DNA from: Polyangia bacterium
GTDB lineage: Bacteria > Myxococcota_A > Polyangia > Polyangiales > Polyangiaceae
DNA: 7,131 nt
Reading direction: 5' to 3'
NCBI GenBank assembly: GCA_030433055.1
Contig: JAUILJ010000417.1
Location: 1 to 7,131, forward strand
In this document: in pieces, positions 1-7,131 of the stretch
Layout of the letters: each line of letters starts with the position of its first letter
Numbering within the stretch: the stretch's first letter is position 1
Program-made: the position numbers and the translations under genes
Notes under the pieces: model-generated
What the model was told of the DNA's origin: nothing
The model's database searches: none
The model's input: the letters and a program-made list of their open reading frames with translations, nothing else

Positions 1-1108
1 AGACACCCTTGGCTTTCAATTCCTCCACTATCGTCTTGATGGCGTCGTCCATTTCAGGGCGGTAGGGCAGGGCTACGTCGATGGGGAAGTTGTCGAAGCG
101 ATTGTCGCCGAGGTTGACCACGAAGATTTCGAGGGGAGCCGTCATCATCTTGAGGCGTTCCAGATCGAAATCGTCGGCATCGGTGACGGTGGTAATCAGC
201 AGGGTGCCGGCGTCAGTGATGACACGGGCGAGATCACCCAGTTTTTCCAGGTGATTCTCACGGGCACGATCTCGGGTCCGGGCATCGTGATCGAGCTCTT
301 CAAAGTAGTTGGAGATGCCAAAGTAATAGGTCTTGTGGCCCATGTCGTAAAGGGCCCGTTCCAACTGCTTGGCGGTACGGCGCTTGCCACAGCCATATTC
401 GCCGTGGAAGATTACGAGCTTGCCCACGTTGCCATAGCGTTCCGCACGCTCTTCGTTGGTGACGAGGCCCCGTTCCCAGGCGAATTCACGCTGCTGGATG
501 TGCTCGGCCATGACGGAGTCGGTTTCGTCGAGGGCTTCGAGAATAACCCCGGCACCCGCAATTTCGAAATCGTCCACAATAACGACGCGCCCGGTCTTTT
601 CCAATTCATTGCGCAAATCAAAGGCAATGGGACGGGTCGTTTCTACGATACACTCGGCCACATCATGGCGGTCGATCTGCTTTTTATTGGTCACGGAGCT
701 GAGCTCGGACGCGTCCAGGACCTGAATAACTTCGGCCAGTTCGGCGGAGACGGAGGCCGCACCGACTTTCAGCTTGTATTGCTTGTCCATCACCATGGGG
801 GGACGGCCCATCCAGAAGAGGTTCACGCGGAAGCGTCGGCTGACTTTGGGCTGAGGCTGATCCAGGCGGGCCATGAGTTCGCCGGGCTTAATGTAAATTT
901 CTGTGGTCAGGGTAACGCCCGTGGCATAACCGGCGATGGCTTCCGTCTGGGGGGCCATCGAAAATCCTTCGACGGATTTTACGGTCGATTCCTTACCCGA
1001 AGGGTAAAAGCGCACCGCATCACCGATGCGCTCCAGGAATTCGTCAATTCCTTCGTTTCTACCGACTCGCGCTTTGATGACGGCATGGACGATGTGGCTT
1101 CCCCTGGC
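1..1108 (-). CDS. cysNC: CysN/CysC-type fusion protein, partial: sulfate adenylyltransferase GTPase-subunit barrels plus degenerate APS-kinase-like domain
   Basis: The minus frame is open from about 1108 to the left edge, roughly 369 codons, with both ends missing. Reading 5' to 3', it shows an EF-Tu-like barrel with IGDAVRFYPSGK (992-1027), then FRVNLFWMGRPP and QIDRHDVAECIVE. These match the C-terminal half of CysN-type GTPases, which with CysD make adenosine 5'-phosphosulfate in cytoplasmic sulfate activation. A P-loop-like GEYGCGK follows (383-403) and begins an APS-kinase-like domain. That domain seems degenerate: Arg follows the P-loop Lys where Ser/Thr is usual, FGISN (308-322) stands where the DGD substrate motif is expected, and the FISP and KGLY motifs are absent. 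It ends in EELKAKGV at the edge, probably close to the true C-terminus. The N-terminal GTPase domain is missing because sequence identity changes near 1105. Composition is lower in GC than the genes to the right. Family assignment is fairly sure; enzymatic activity of the kinase-like domain is doubtful. Confidence 0.75.
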
Positions 1109-1125
1109 GATGAGTTCCCGAAGCT
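1085..1125. other. Junction between two unrelated sequences (probable assembly chimera or rearrangement breakpoint)
   Basis: To the left, - strand CysN-like coding sequence continues to at least 1028, and its codon style (AGA, AGG, GGA, AAA) continues to about 1105. To the right, DnaN similarity starts abruptly at 1109. Both genes are cut internally at the same place. GC rises from 31/60 in 1021-1080 to 39/60 in 1141-1200 and 45/60 in 1561-1620. No inverted repeats, target duplication or transposase is visible here, so nothing suggests a mobile-element insertion. The exact base cannot be fixed by eye. Confidence 0.7.
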
Positions 1126-1906
1126 GCCCGCACCCGACGACTCCGCGCCGTCGATGAGTCTCCCCGTGGATACGCTCCACGAGCTGATCGCCAAGACGCA
1201 CTTCAGCATCTCCACCGACGAGACCCGCCTGCACCTGAACAGCGCGTTGTTCGAGTGGGACGGCGAGCGTGTCCGCATGGTAACGACTGATGGCCATCGG
1301 CTGAGCAAGATGGAAGTCAGCGTGCCGGGCAAGAACGCGACCGCCACCATGCTGATCCCGAACAAGGGTATCCAGGAGCTCAAGCGCTTGTGCGAGGAAG
1401 CCCGCGGCGAGAAGACCGATGAAGCGTTGCCAGAGCTGACCATGACCCAGAGCGGGCCGAATGCGTTCTTCTCGCTCGGTGGCTTCCAGTTCAGCGTGAA
1501 GCTCGTAGACGCTCAGTTCCCGCCCTACCAGCGGGTGATCCCCGAGCAGACCGAGCGGGCCATCCACGCTCCCAAGGACGCCGTGCAGGAGGCGCTGGGC
1601 GCCGTCAGCGTGGCCGCCAGCGACCGCACCGGCGGCGTGAAGCTCACCATCACGGAAGACAAGATCCGCTTCGAGTCCGAGAGCCCGGAGAGCGGAGCTG
1701 GCTTCGATGAGATCGCGGTCGACTACCGTGGTGGCGAGGTCACCGTCGGGTTCAACGCGCGCTACTTCATCGACGTGCTGAAGGTCATCGACGACGACGA
1801 AGTGATCCTGGGCATCAGCGGGGAGCTAGACCCGGCGGTAGTGCGGCCAGCCCATGAAGACACCACCAAGAATCACGTCGCCGTGATCATGCCGATGCGC
1901 ATTTGA
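1109..1906 (+). CDS. dnaN: DNA polymerase III beta subunit (sliding clamp), 5'-truncated, domains II-III
   Basis: About 265 codons match the C-terminal two thirds of the beta clamp, the ring that holds DNA polymerase III on DNA and docks many repair proteins. DnaN similarity starts at GDEFPKLP, which corresponds to the end of domain I around residue 117 of the E. coli protein. Domain II carries the clamp-binding-cleft motif VTTDGHRL, followed by KLVDAQFPPYQRVIP. Domain III carries VGFNARYFIDVLK and ends in the typical VIMPMRI before TGA. A complete clamp is about 370 residues, so roughly 115 N-terminal residues are missing. The frame remains open upstream to an ATG at 251, but that part is only the codon-aligned antisense of the cys gene and has no clamp features. 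recF follows 49 bases downstream in the usual order. As it stands the gene could not make a working clamp; I read the loss as an artefact of the junction rather than gene decay. Confidence 0.9.
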   Translation, partial: DEFPKLPAPDDSAPSMSLPVDTLHELIAKTHFSISTDETRLHLNSALFEWDGERVRMVTTDGHRLSKMEVSVPGKNATATMLIPNKGIQELKRLCEEARGEKTDEALPELTMTQSGPNAFFSLGGFQFSVKLVDAQFPPYQRVIPEQTERAIHAPKDAVQEALGAVSVAASDRTGGVKLTITEDKIRFESESPESGAGFDEIAVDYRGGEVTVGFNARYFIDVLKVIDDDEVILGISGELDPAVVRPAHEDTTKNHVAVIMPMRI

Positions 1907-1955
1907 GCTTTCGCGCTGCGGCAGCTCGGTCTCGCGCACCGCGACGACTACCGAC

Positions 1956-3065
1956 ATGGTGAATCGGCTGATCATCGAGTCTCTGGCGGTACGCTGCTTT
2001 CGCAACATCGAGCGCATCGACTTCGAGCCAACCCCACGCCTGAACGTGCTGGCTGGCGACAACGGCCAGGGCAAGACGAGCCTGCTCGAGGCCATCTACT
2101 TCCTCGCTACGAGCCGCTCATTTCGCGCCGAACGGATGCGGGAGCTGGTGCGGGAAGGCGACCCCAGCGCGTCCGTCAAGGCCAGCGTGCTCGAGCAATC
2201 AGACCGCAGGGAACAGCGCGCCGCGATCAGCGGTGGCCGCCGCAACCTCAAGCTCGACGGCAAGACCCCCGAGCGCCTCTCGAGCTACGCGACCCGCACC
2301 CCGGTGGTCGTCTTTCATCCAGGCGATCTACAGCTTGGCAGCGGCCCAGCGAGCGTCCGCCGAACCCTGCTCGATCGCGTAGCGCTCTACTTCGAGCCCA
2401 TCGCGATGGATCATCGCCTGCGCTACACCCGCGCCAGCAAGGAACGGCAGCGAGTCCTGGAGGAGCGGGGGAGCGAGGCCTCCGAGCTGGAAGTCTTCGA
2501 GACCCTGATGGCGCGTCACGGGTGTCACGTCCAGGCAGCGCACCGCCGGGCAGCTGAGCGCTTGTCGGTCGCGTTGACTCCTGCGTTTCAGCGCATGGCC
2601 GCGCCTGATCTGGTCCTGGGGGTGAGGTTTGCTCCTGGAGGCAGCGAGGATCAGGCGGAGTTCTTGGAGGCTCTGCGCGGACGTCGCCGCGCGGATATGC
2701 GAGCCAGGCGCCCCGGCTTCGGTCCTCAGAAGGACGAGCTCGAGCTGACGATCGACGGCCGCTCCGTGCGCCGGCACGCGTCTCAAGGTCAGCTCCGCAT
2801 TTTGACCCTCGCGCTGAAGCTGGCAGAGCTGGAGTGCGTGCGCGAGGCACGTCAGGCTCACCCCATCCTGCTCCTCGACGATGTCTCGAGCGAGCTCGAC
2901 CCCGACCGCACTGGCGCCGTGTATCGCTTCGTGCGCGAGGCGGTGTGTCAGGTGTTCGTGACCACGACGCGGCCAGAGCTCTTCACCACGCCCGATCTGG
3001 AGCCGGGAGAGCGCCTCGATTGGCGGCTGTCAGGTGGCGTTCTGAGCGCCGTGAGCGGCGCGTAA
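1956..3065 (+). CDS. recF: DNA replication and repair protein RecF
   Basis: The 369-residue product has the normal length of RecF, the SMC/ABC-like ATPase that works with RecO and RecR to load RecA at single-strand gaps. The N-terminus MVNRLIIESLAVRCFRNIE is typical, followed by the Walker A motif GDNGQGKT at residues 34-41. The ABC signature is SQGQ at 276-279. Walker B is ILLLDD at 304-309, with the D-loop SSELD at 311-315, and VFVTTTRPE follows near 333-341. All ATPase elements are present, so the protein looks functional. The ATG at 1956 fits the family's N-terminus, although no good Shine-Dalgarno precedes it; the adjacent GTG codon at 1959 is an alternative. It lies 49 bases after dnaN on the same strand with no terminator between, so co-transcription with dnaN is likely. 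It is separated from gyrB by 353 bases. Confidence 0.95.
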   Translation: MVNRLIIESLAVRCFRNIERIDFEPTPRLNVLAGDNGQGKTSLLEAIYFLATSRSFRAERMRELVREGDPSASVKASVLEQSDRREQRAAISGGRRNLKLDGKTPERLSSYATRTPVVVFHPGDLQLGSGPASVRRTLLDRVALYFEPIAMDHRLRYTRASKERQRVLEERGSEASELEVFETLMARHGCHVQAAHRRAAERLSVALTPAFQRMAAPDLVLGVRFAPGGSEDQAEFLEALRGRRRADMRARRPGFGPQKDELELTIDGRSVRRHASQGQLRILTLALKLAELECVREARQAHPILLLDDVSSELDPDRTGAVYRFVREAVCQVFVTTTRPELFTTPDLEPGERLDWRLSGGVLSAVSGA

Positions 3066-3218
3066 GACGCTGGCTGAGGGCGCCATTTCGGCCGGGCTGG
3101 GAGCGCTTCGTCGAGCCCCGCGGAATCACCCGCATCCTCCCTTCGAAGTCTCTGAAATTGCAGGGTAATTTGCGCTGATTCTGGGGCGTTTTAAGTGGCT
3201 CATAGAGGGGCTTTTCGC

Positions 3219-3224
3219 TATAAC
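3219..3224 (+). promoter_or_regulatory. Candidate -10 box of a gyrB promoter
   Basis: TATAAC differs from the sigma-70 -10 consensus at one position and lies in the locally AT-rich patch upstream of gyrB. With a 17-base spacer the -35 position would be TGGCTC (3196-3201), a poor match, so any promoter would be weak or activator-dependent. Transcription from here would give a leader of about 190 bases that contains the 3282-3305 hairpin. Confidence 0.35.
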
Positions 3225-3281
3225 TTCATGCGCCTTAGCCCGCGCCCTCAACACCCTCGGAGCACACGCGCACTCAGCCCC

Positions 3282-3305
3282 GGCAAGGTGCTCGAAGCAC
3301 CTGCC
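3282..3305 (+). other. Stem-loop in the gyrB leader
   Basis: The arms AGGTGCT (3286-3292) and AGCACCT (3296-3302) pair perfectly around a CGA loop. GGC (3282-3284) pairs with GCC (3303-3305) after a single bulged A. This makes a stem of 10 base pairs. No run of T follows on the + strand, so it is not a standard intrinsic terminator. It may be a leader RNA structure or a protein-binding palindrome; the role is unknown. Confidence 0.5.
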
Positions 3306-3403
3306 AATCAAACCTAGTCGGCACCCGAAAGCGCGAAGCAGCGAAACACCTCGTGTTCGCCCGCGCCTTCACAGAGTGTGAGCTCCAGCGCTCGGCGCAT
3401 TGC

Positions 3404-3410
3404 AGAAGGA
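3404..3410 (+). promoter_or_regulatory. Ribosome binding site for gyrB (decides a TTG start)
   Basis: AGAAGGA is followed after 8 bases by TTG at 3419, in the gyrB frame. This spacing is ideal, and no comparable site precedes the upstream GTG at 3353. It is the main reason for choosing TTG as the start. Confidence 0.75.
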
Positions 3411-3418
3411 CAGTCCCT

Positions 3419-5896
<2,478 letters not shown>

Positions 5897-5955
5897 ACTC
5901 AGGGACACCGCGCGCGCTGCCTGCAAGCGAGCGCTGCCTGCGTCTCAGCGAGTCC

Positions 5956-5997
5956 CGTGAGGCCGTCACTCAGCTGACGGCCTCACGTCGTTTGTGT
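5956..5997 (+). terminator. Rho-independent terminator after gyrB
   Basis: A perfect 13-bp stem (5956-5968 with 5975-5987) encloses the 6-base loop CTCAGC and is followed by TCGTTTGTGTT. The stem is long and GC-rich; the T-tract is interrupted, as is common in high-GC genomes. It lies 59 bases after the gyrB stop codon and separates gyrB from the lipoprotein gene. Confidence 0.8.
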
Positions 5998-6190
5998 TCC
6001 GCTACGGGACACATCGTCCCTTCGGCGCCACGGCTGCGCGGCGAGCGCTGCGAATTGCGGGCGTTTGGGTGGAATGATCGTAAAGTTCTATCCTTACGGG
6101 AAACCGCGGGTCTCAACCTGACCTATCCTTCAGTTTTGGTTGGTGCTCGCCTTTCGGTCGTGGTTTGGTGCGGTCGCTTTCAAGCCACCC

Positions 6191-6196
6191 AGGAGG
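6191..6196 (+). promoter_or_regulatory. Ribosome binding site of the lipoprotein gene
   Basis: AGGAGG, a perfect Shine-Dalgarno core, lies 8 bases before the ATG at 6205. It fixes this ATG as the start instead of the upstream in-frame GTG at 5992. Confidence 0.85.
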
Positions 6197-6204
6197 ATTC
6201 GGGA

Positions 6205-6783
6205 ATGCTTTCATTCAAGGTTGGATCGATTGGTTTTATCGCGCTCTGCGCGGCTTGCTTCGTTGGTTGCGGCAGTGACGACGACGGCGGCGGTAGCGGC
6301 GGCAGCGGCGGCAGCGGCGCTCAGGGCGGCAGCGGTGGCAGTGGCCAAGGCGGAACGGCTGGCACCAGCTCGACTGGCGGCAGTGGTGGCAGCGGCGGCA
6401 CCGAGGTGATGTGCGGTGGAAACACCTGCATGGACGCCAACGTGACCGGCGACGTGACCCTGGCCTTCCCCGCGTGCTGCGCCAATGACGCATGCGGTGC
6501 GGACGTCAGCGAAGCCGAGGCACTCATCGGCATCACGGGCTGCATCGAGCTGAACAAGGCAGGCACCGAAGACGCTGCTTGCGACGCGATCAGCATCGAC
6601 GTTGCGGGCAACGCCGTGGATCTTCCAGGTTGCTGCCAGGCCAACGGCAAGTGCGGCGCAAGCGTCGACGTGACCGCGCTCGGCGCGACCATCGACGGCG
6701 TGAACATCCAGGGACCGAACTTCGGCTGCCAGAGCCCCACGCTGCTCGGCGAGCCTGAAGGCGGCGACTGCGGCGGCGGCTGA
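6205..6783 (+). CDS. Small cysteine-rich lipoprotein with Gly/Ser linker, function unknown
   Basis: The 192-residue product starts with a short signal peptide and a lipobox FVGC, which places the lipidated cysteine at residue 22. It should be exported and anchored by lipid in the inner or outer membrane. After C22 comes GSDDD, then a low-complexity Gly/Ser/Thr linker to about residue 66, a tether style common in myxobacterial lipoproteins (recalled, not searched). The C-terminal domain (67-192) has 12 cysteines at 70, 75, 91, 92, 97, 113, 126, 143, 144, 150, 175 and 189, enough for six disulfides. Two related modules are visible: FPACCANDACGADV (88-101) and LPGCCQANGKCGASV (140-154), each followed by a further Cys about 16-25 residues on (113 and 175). 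No catalytic motif is recognised. The gene has its own strong ribosome site, is isolated from gyrB by a terminator and is followed by another. Likely a disulfide-stabilised surface or periplasmic protein; function not known. Confidence 0.85.
   Translation: MLSFKVGSIGFIALCAACFVGCGSDDDGGGSGGSGGSGAQGGSGGSGQGGTAGTSSTGGSGGSGGTEVMCGGNTCMDANVTGDVTLAFPACCANDACGADVSEAEALIGITGCIELNKAGTEDAACDAISIDVAGNAVDLPGCCQANGKCGASVDVTALGATIDGVNIQGPNFGCQSPTLLGEPEGGDCGGG
6281..6402 (+). repeat. Low-complexity GGCGGCAGC-type repeat encoding the Gly/Ser linker
   Basis: Irregular repeats of GGCGGCAGC and variants encode the GGS-rich tether of the lipoprotein. Such tracts can slip in length between strains. Synonymous variation (AGC/AGT, GGC/GGT) shows it is not a perfect microsatellite. 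Confidence 0.8.
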
Positions 6784-6814
6784 TTCAACGCCGCGGCTAG
6801 TTCAAGGCTGCGGC
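6781..6814 (+). repeat. Two imperfect tandem 17-base repeats at the lipoprotein stop codon
   Basis: TGATTCAACGCCGCGGC (6781-6797) and TAGTTCAAGGCTGCGGC (6798-6814) match at 13 of 17 positions. A third unit begins TGATTC at 6815 and runs into the palindrome. The first unit includes the TGA stop codon. It looks like a local duplication; no function is evident. Confidence 0.5.
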
Positions 6815-6828
6815 TGATTCGAATCAGC
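6813..6828. repeat. Perfect 16-bp palindrome
   Basis: GCTGATTCGAATCAGC is its own reverse complement with no spacer. It lies between the lipoprotein stop codon and its terminator. Such a dyad could be a dimeric regulator's site or simply arise from the neighbouring repeats; no target gene is evident. Confidence 0.55.
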
Positions 6829-6840
6829 GTTCGTGCAAGG

Positions 6841-6875
6841 GACGGGGTGGCTTCGGCTGCCCCGTTCGCGTTTTG
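6841..6875 (+). terminator. Rho-independent terminator after the lipoprotein gene (UUCG tetraloop)
   Basis: The arms ACGGGGTGGC (6842-6851) and GCTGCCCCGT (6856-6865) form a 10-bp stem with two G-U pairs around a C(UUCG)G tetraloop, a very stable cap. TCGCGTTTTG follows with a short T-run at 6871-6874. It lies 58 bases after the stop codon. Confidence 0.8.
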
Positions 6876-6976
6876 TCATGTGGCAATCCGGGCCCTCGCG
6901 AAGTACGCCGCGCCCAGGTGGCGGGCGCGGGGCGTGCCTGCAGTCAGCGCGCGTCGACTCTTGCCCCGAGGCAGCC

Positions 6977-7057
6977 ATGAATGACCGACCCCAACCTCGA
7001 CCCTGCGGTGGCTGCGAATGCTTTGAGCCTAAAACTTTCCTCAGGGGTTGCAGGTGA
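6977..7057 (+). CDS. Possible 26-residue Cys-containing small protein (low confidence)
   Basis: An ATG at 6977 with GAGG 5 bases upstream opens a 26-codon frame. Its product begins MNDRPQPRPCGGCECFEP and ends in LRGCR. Four cysteines, three of them in CGGCEC, could bind a metal, but a frame this short can easily arise by chance in GC-rich DNA. I do not recognise it. Confidence 0.15.
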   Translation: MNDRPQPRPCGGCECFEPKTFLRGCR

Positions 7058-7076
7058 GGCAGCGAAGAGTGCGGAA

Positions 7077-7120
7077 GATCGGAGGACGTGGCGCATACGG
7101 TATGCATACGCCAACCGATC
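7077..7120. repeat. Nested inverted repeat at the right edge
   Basis: GATCGG (7077-7082) pairs with CCGATC (7115-7120). Inside it TGGCG (7089-7093) pairs with CGCCA (7109-7113), and the centre holds GCATAC/GTATGC and the 10-bp palindrome GTATGCATAC. The result is an interrupted hairpin or cruciform of about 44 bases. It could be a terminator for a gene to the right or a regulator site; there is no evidence to choose. Confidence 0.45.
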
Positions 7121-7131
7121 GTCTGGTAGGC

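Larger units (their letters stand above)
3066..3418 (+). other. recF-gyrB intergenic region and gyrB leader
   Basis: This 353-base stretch has no credible gene. It contains a candidate -10 box at 3219-3224, a strong hairpin at 3282-3305 and a Shine-Dalgarno at 3404-3410. An AT-rich patch lies around 3150-3225, in contrast to the GC-rich genes on both sides, as expected for a promoter. The gap and the separate signals suggest that gyrB has its own promoter as well as possible read-through from recF. I saw no rho-independent terminator directly after recF and no cluster of DnaA boxes. Confidence 0.6.
5897..6204 (+). other. gyrB-lipoprotein intergenic region
   Basis: These 308 bases hold the gyrB terminator (5956-5997) and the leader of the lipoprotein gene. 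A small GGGAC/GTCCC inverted repeat lies at about 6006-6020. I see no convincing -35/-10 pair, although the stretch around 6070-6150 is AT-richer than its surroundings and could hold a promoter. The lipoprotein frame is open from a GTG at 5992, but the extension overlaps the terminator and shows no protein-like features. Confidence 0.5.
6876..7131. other. Right-end region without a confident gene
   Basis: With 6784-6875 included, the gene-free stretch after the lipoprotein is 348 bases. Beyond the terminator it holds only a possible 26-codon ORF (6977-7057) and a nested inverted repeat at 7077-7120. Longer open frames here (6833-7057 on + and 6802-7107 on -) overlap the terminator and show no family features. 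The next real gene probably lies beyond the edge. Confidence 0.5.

Noticed and set aside
251..1108. N-terminal ~285 codons of the + ORF as part of DnaN or a novel fused domain
   Set aside because: The sequence is the codon-aligned antisense of recognisable CysN/CysC coding sequence and shows no clamp domain I features.
1118..1828. Upstream extension of the cys gene on the - strand through dnaN
   Set aside because: The frame is open only because dnaN avoids TTA, CTA and TCA codons in this high-GC stretch. The translated antisense shows none of the GTPase motifs expected for CysN.
2248..2861. - strand ORFs opposite recF
   Set aside because: Arg/Pro/Ala-rich shadow translations without family features; recF is intact on the other strand.
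3066..3418. Replication origin between recF and gyrB
   Set aside because: There is no cluster of DnaA boxes or extended AT-rich unwinding element; the AT-rich patch is better explained as a promoter.
5992..6204. 71-residue N-terminal extension of the lipoprotein from GTG 5992
   Set aside because: It overlaps the gyrB terminator, lacks a ribosome site and would bury the signal peptide; AGGAGG marks ATG 6205.
6802..7107. - strand 101-codon ORF at the right end
   Set aside because: It spans the lipoprotein terminator and palindrome and resembles no known protein.

Overview
The window is best read as two unrelated pieces joined near position 1105. The larger right-hand part (about 1109-7131) is a high-GC bacterial replication-gene cluster in the classic order dnaN (5'-truncated), recF, gyrB, all on the + strand, followed by a small secreted lipoprotein gene. 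The Gly/Ser-repeat lipoprotein linker, the high GC and the proteobacterial-style long GyrB suggest a myxobacterium-like organism (Myxococcota, perhaps Polyangia). This assignment rests on family knowledge and style, not on a search.

The left part (1 to about 1105) is coding on the - strand. It holds the C-terminal two thirds of a CysN/CysC-type fusion protein: the beta-barrel domains of the sulfate adenylyltransferase GTPase subunit, then a degenerate APS-kinase-like domain. It runs off the left edge almost at its C-terminus. Its composition differs from the right part: about 52% GC in 541-660 and 1021-1080, against 65% in 1141-1200 and 75% in 1561-1620. The cys gene lacks its N-terminal GTPase domain and dnaN lacks its domain I, and both losses occur at the same point. 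An assembly chimera is the simplest explanation; a real rearrangement is possible. By chance the two genes use codon-aligned opposite frames, so a 551-codon + strand ORF (251-1906) looks like one protein, but only its last ~265 codons are DnaN.

Layout: 1-1108 partial cysNC (-); 1109-1906 partial dnaN (+); 1956-3065 recF (+); 3066-3418 gyrB leader with a candidate -10 box, a strong hairpin and a Shine-Dalgarno pointing to a TTG start; 3419-5896 gyrB (+); 5956-5997 terminator; 6205-6783 lipoprotein gene (+) with a perfect Shine-Dalgarno; 6781-6875 short repeats, a 16-bp palindrome and a UUCG-capped terminator; 6876-7131 mostly unassigned, with a possible 26-codon ORF and a nested inverted repeat at the edge.

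DnaN (beta clamp), RecF (gap repair and clamp/fork maintenance) and GyrB (supercoiling) are the usual origin-proximal set. dnaA, normally just upstream of dnaN, is absent because the sequence changes identity inside dnaN. I found no convincing novel system. The points most worth checking are the junction, the degenerate kinase domain and the 12-cysteine lipoprotein.
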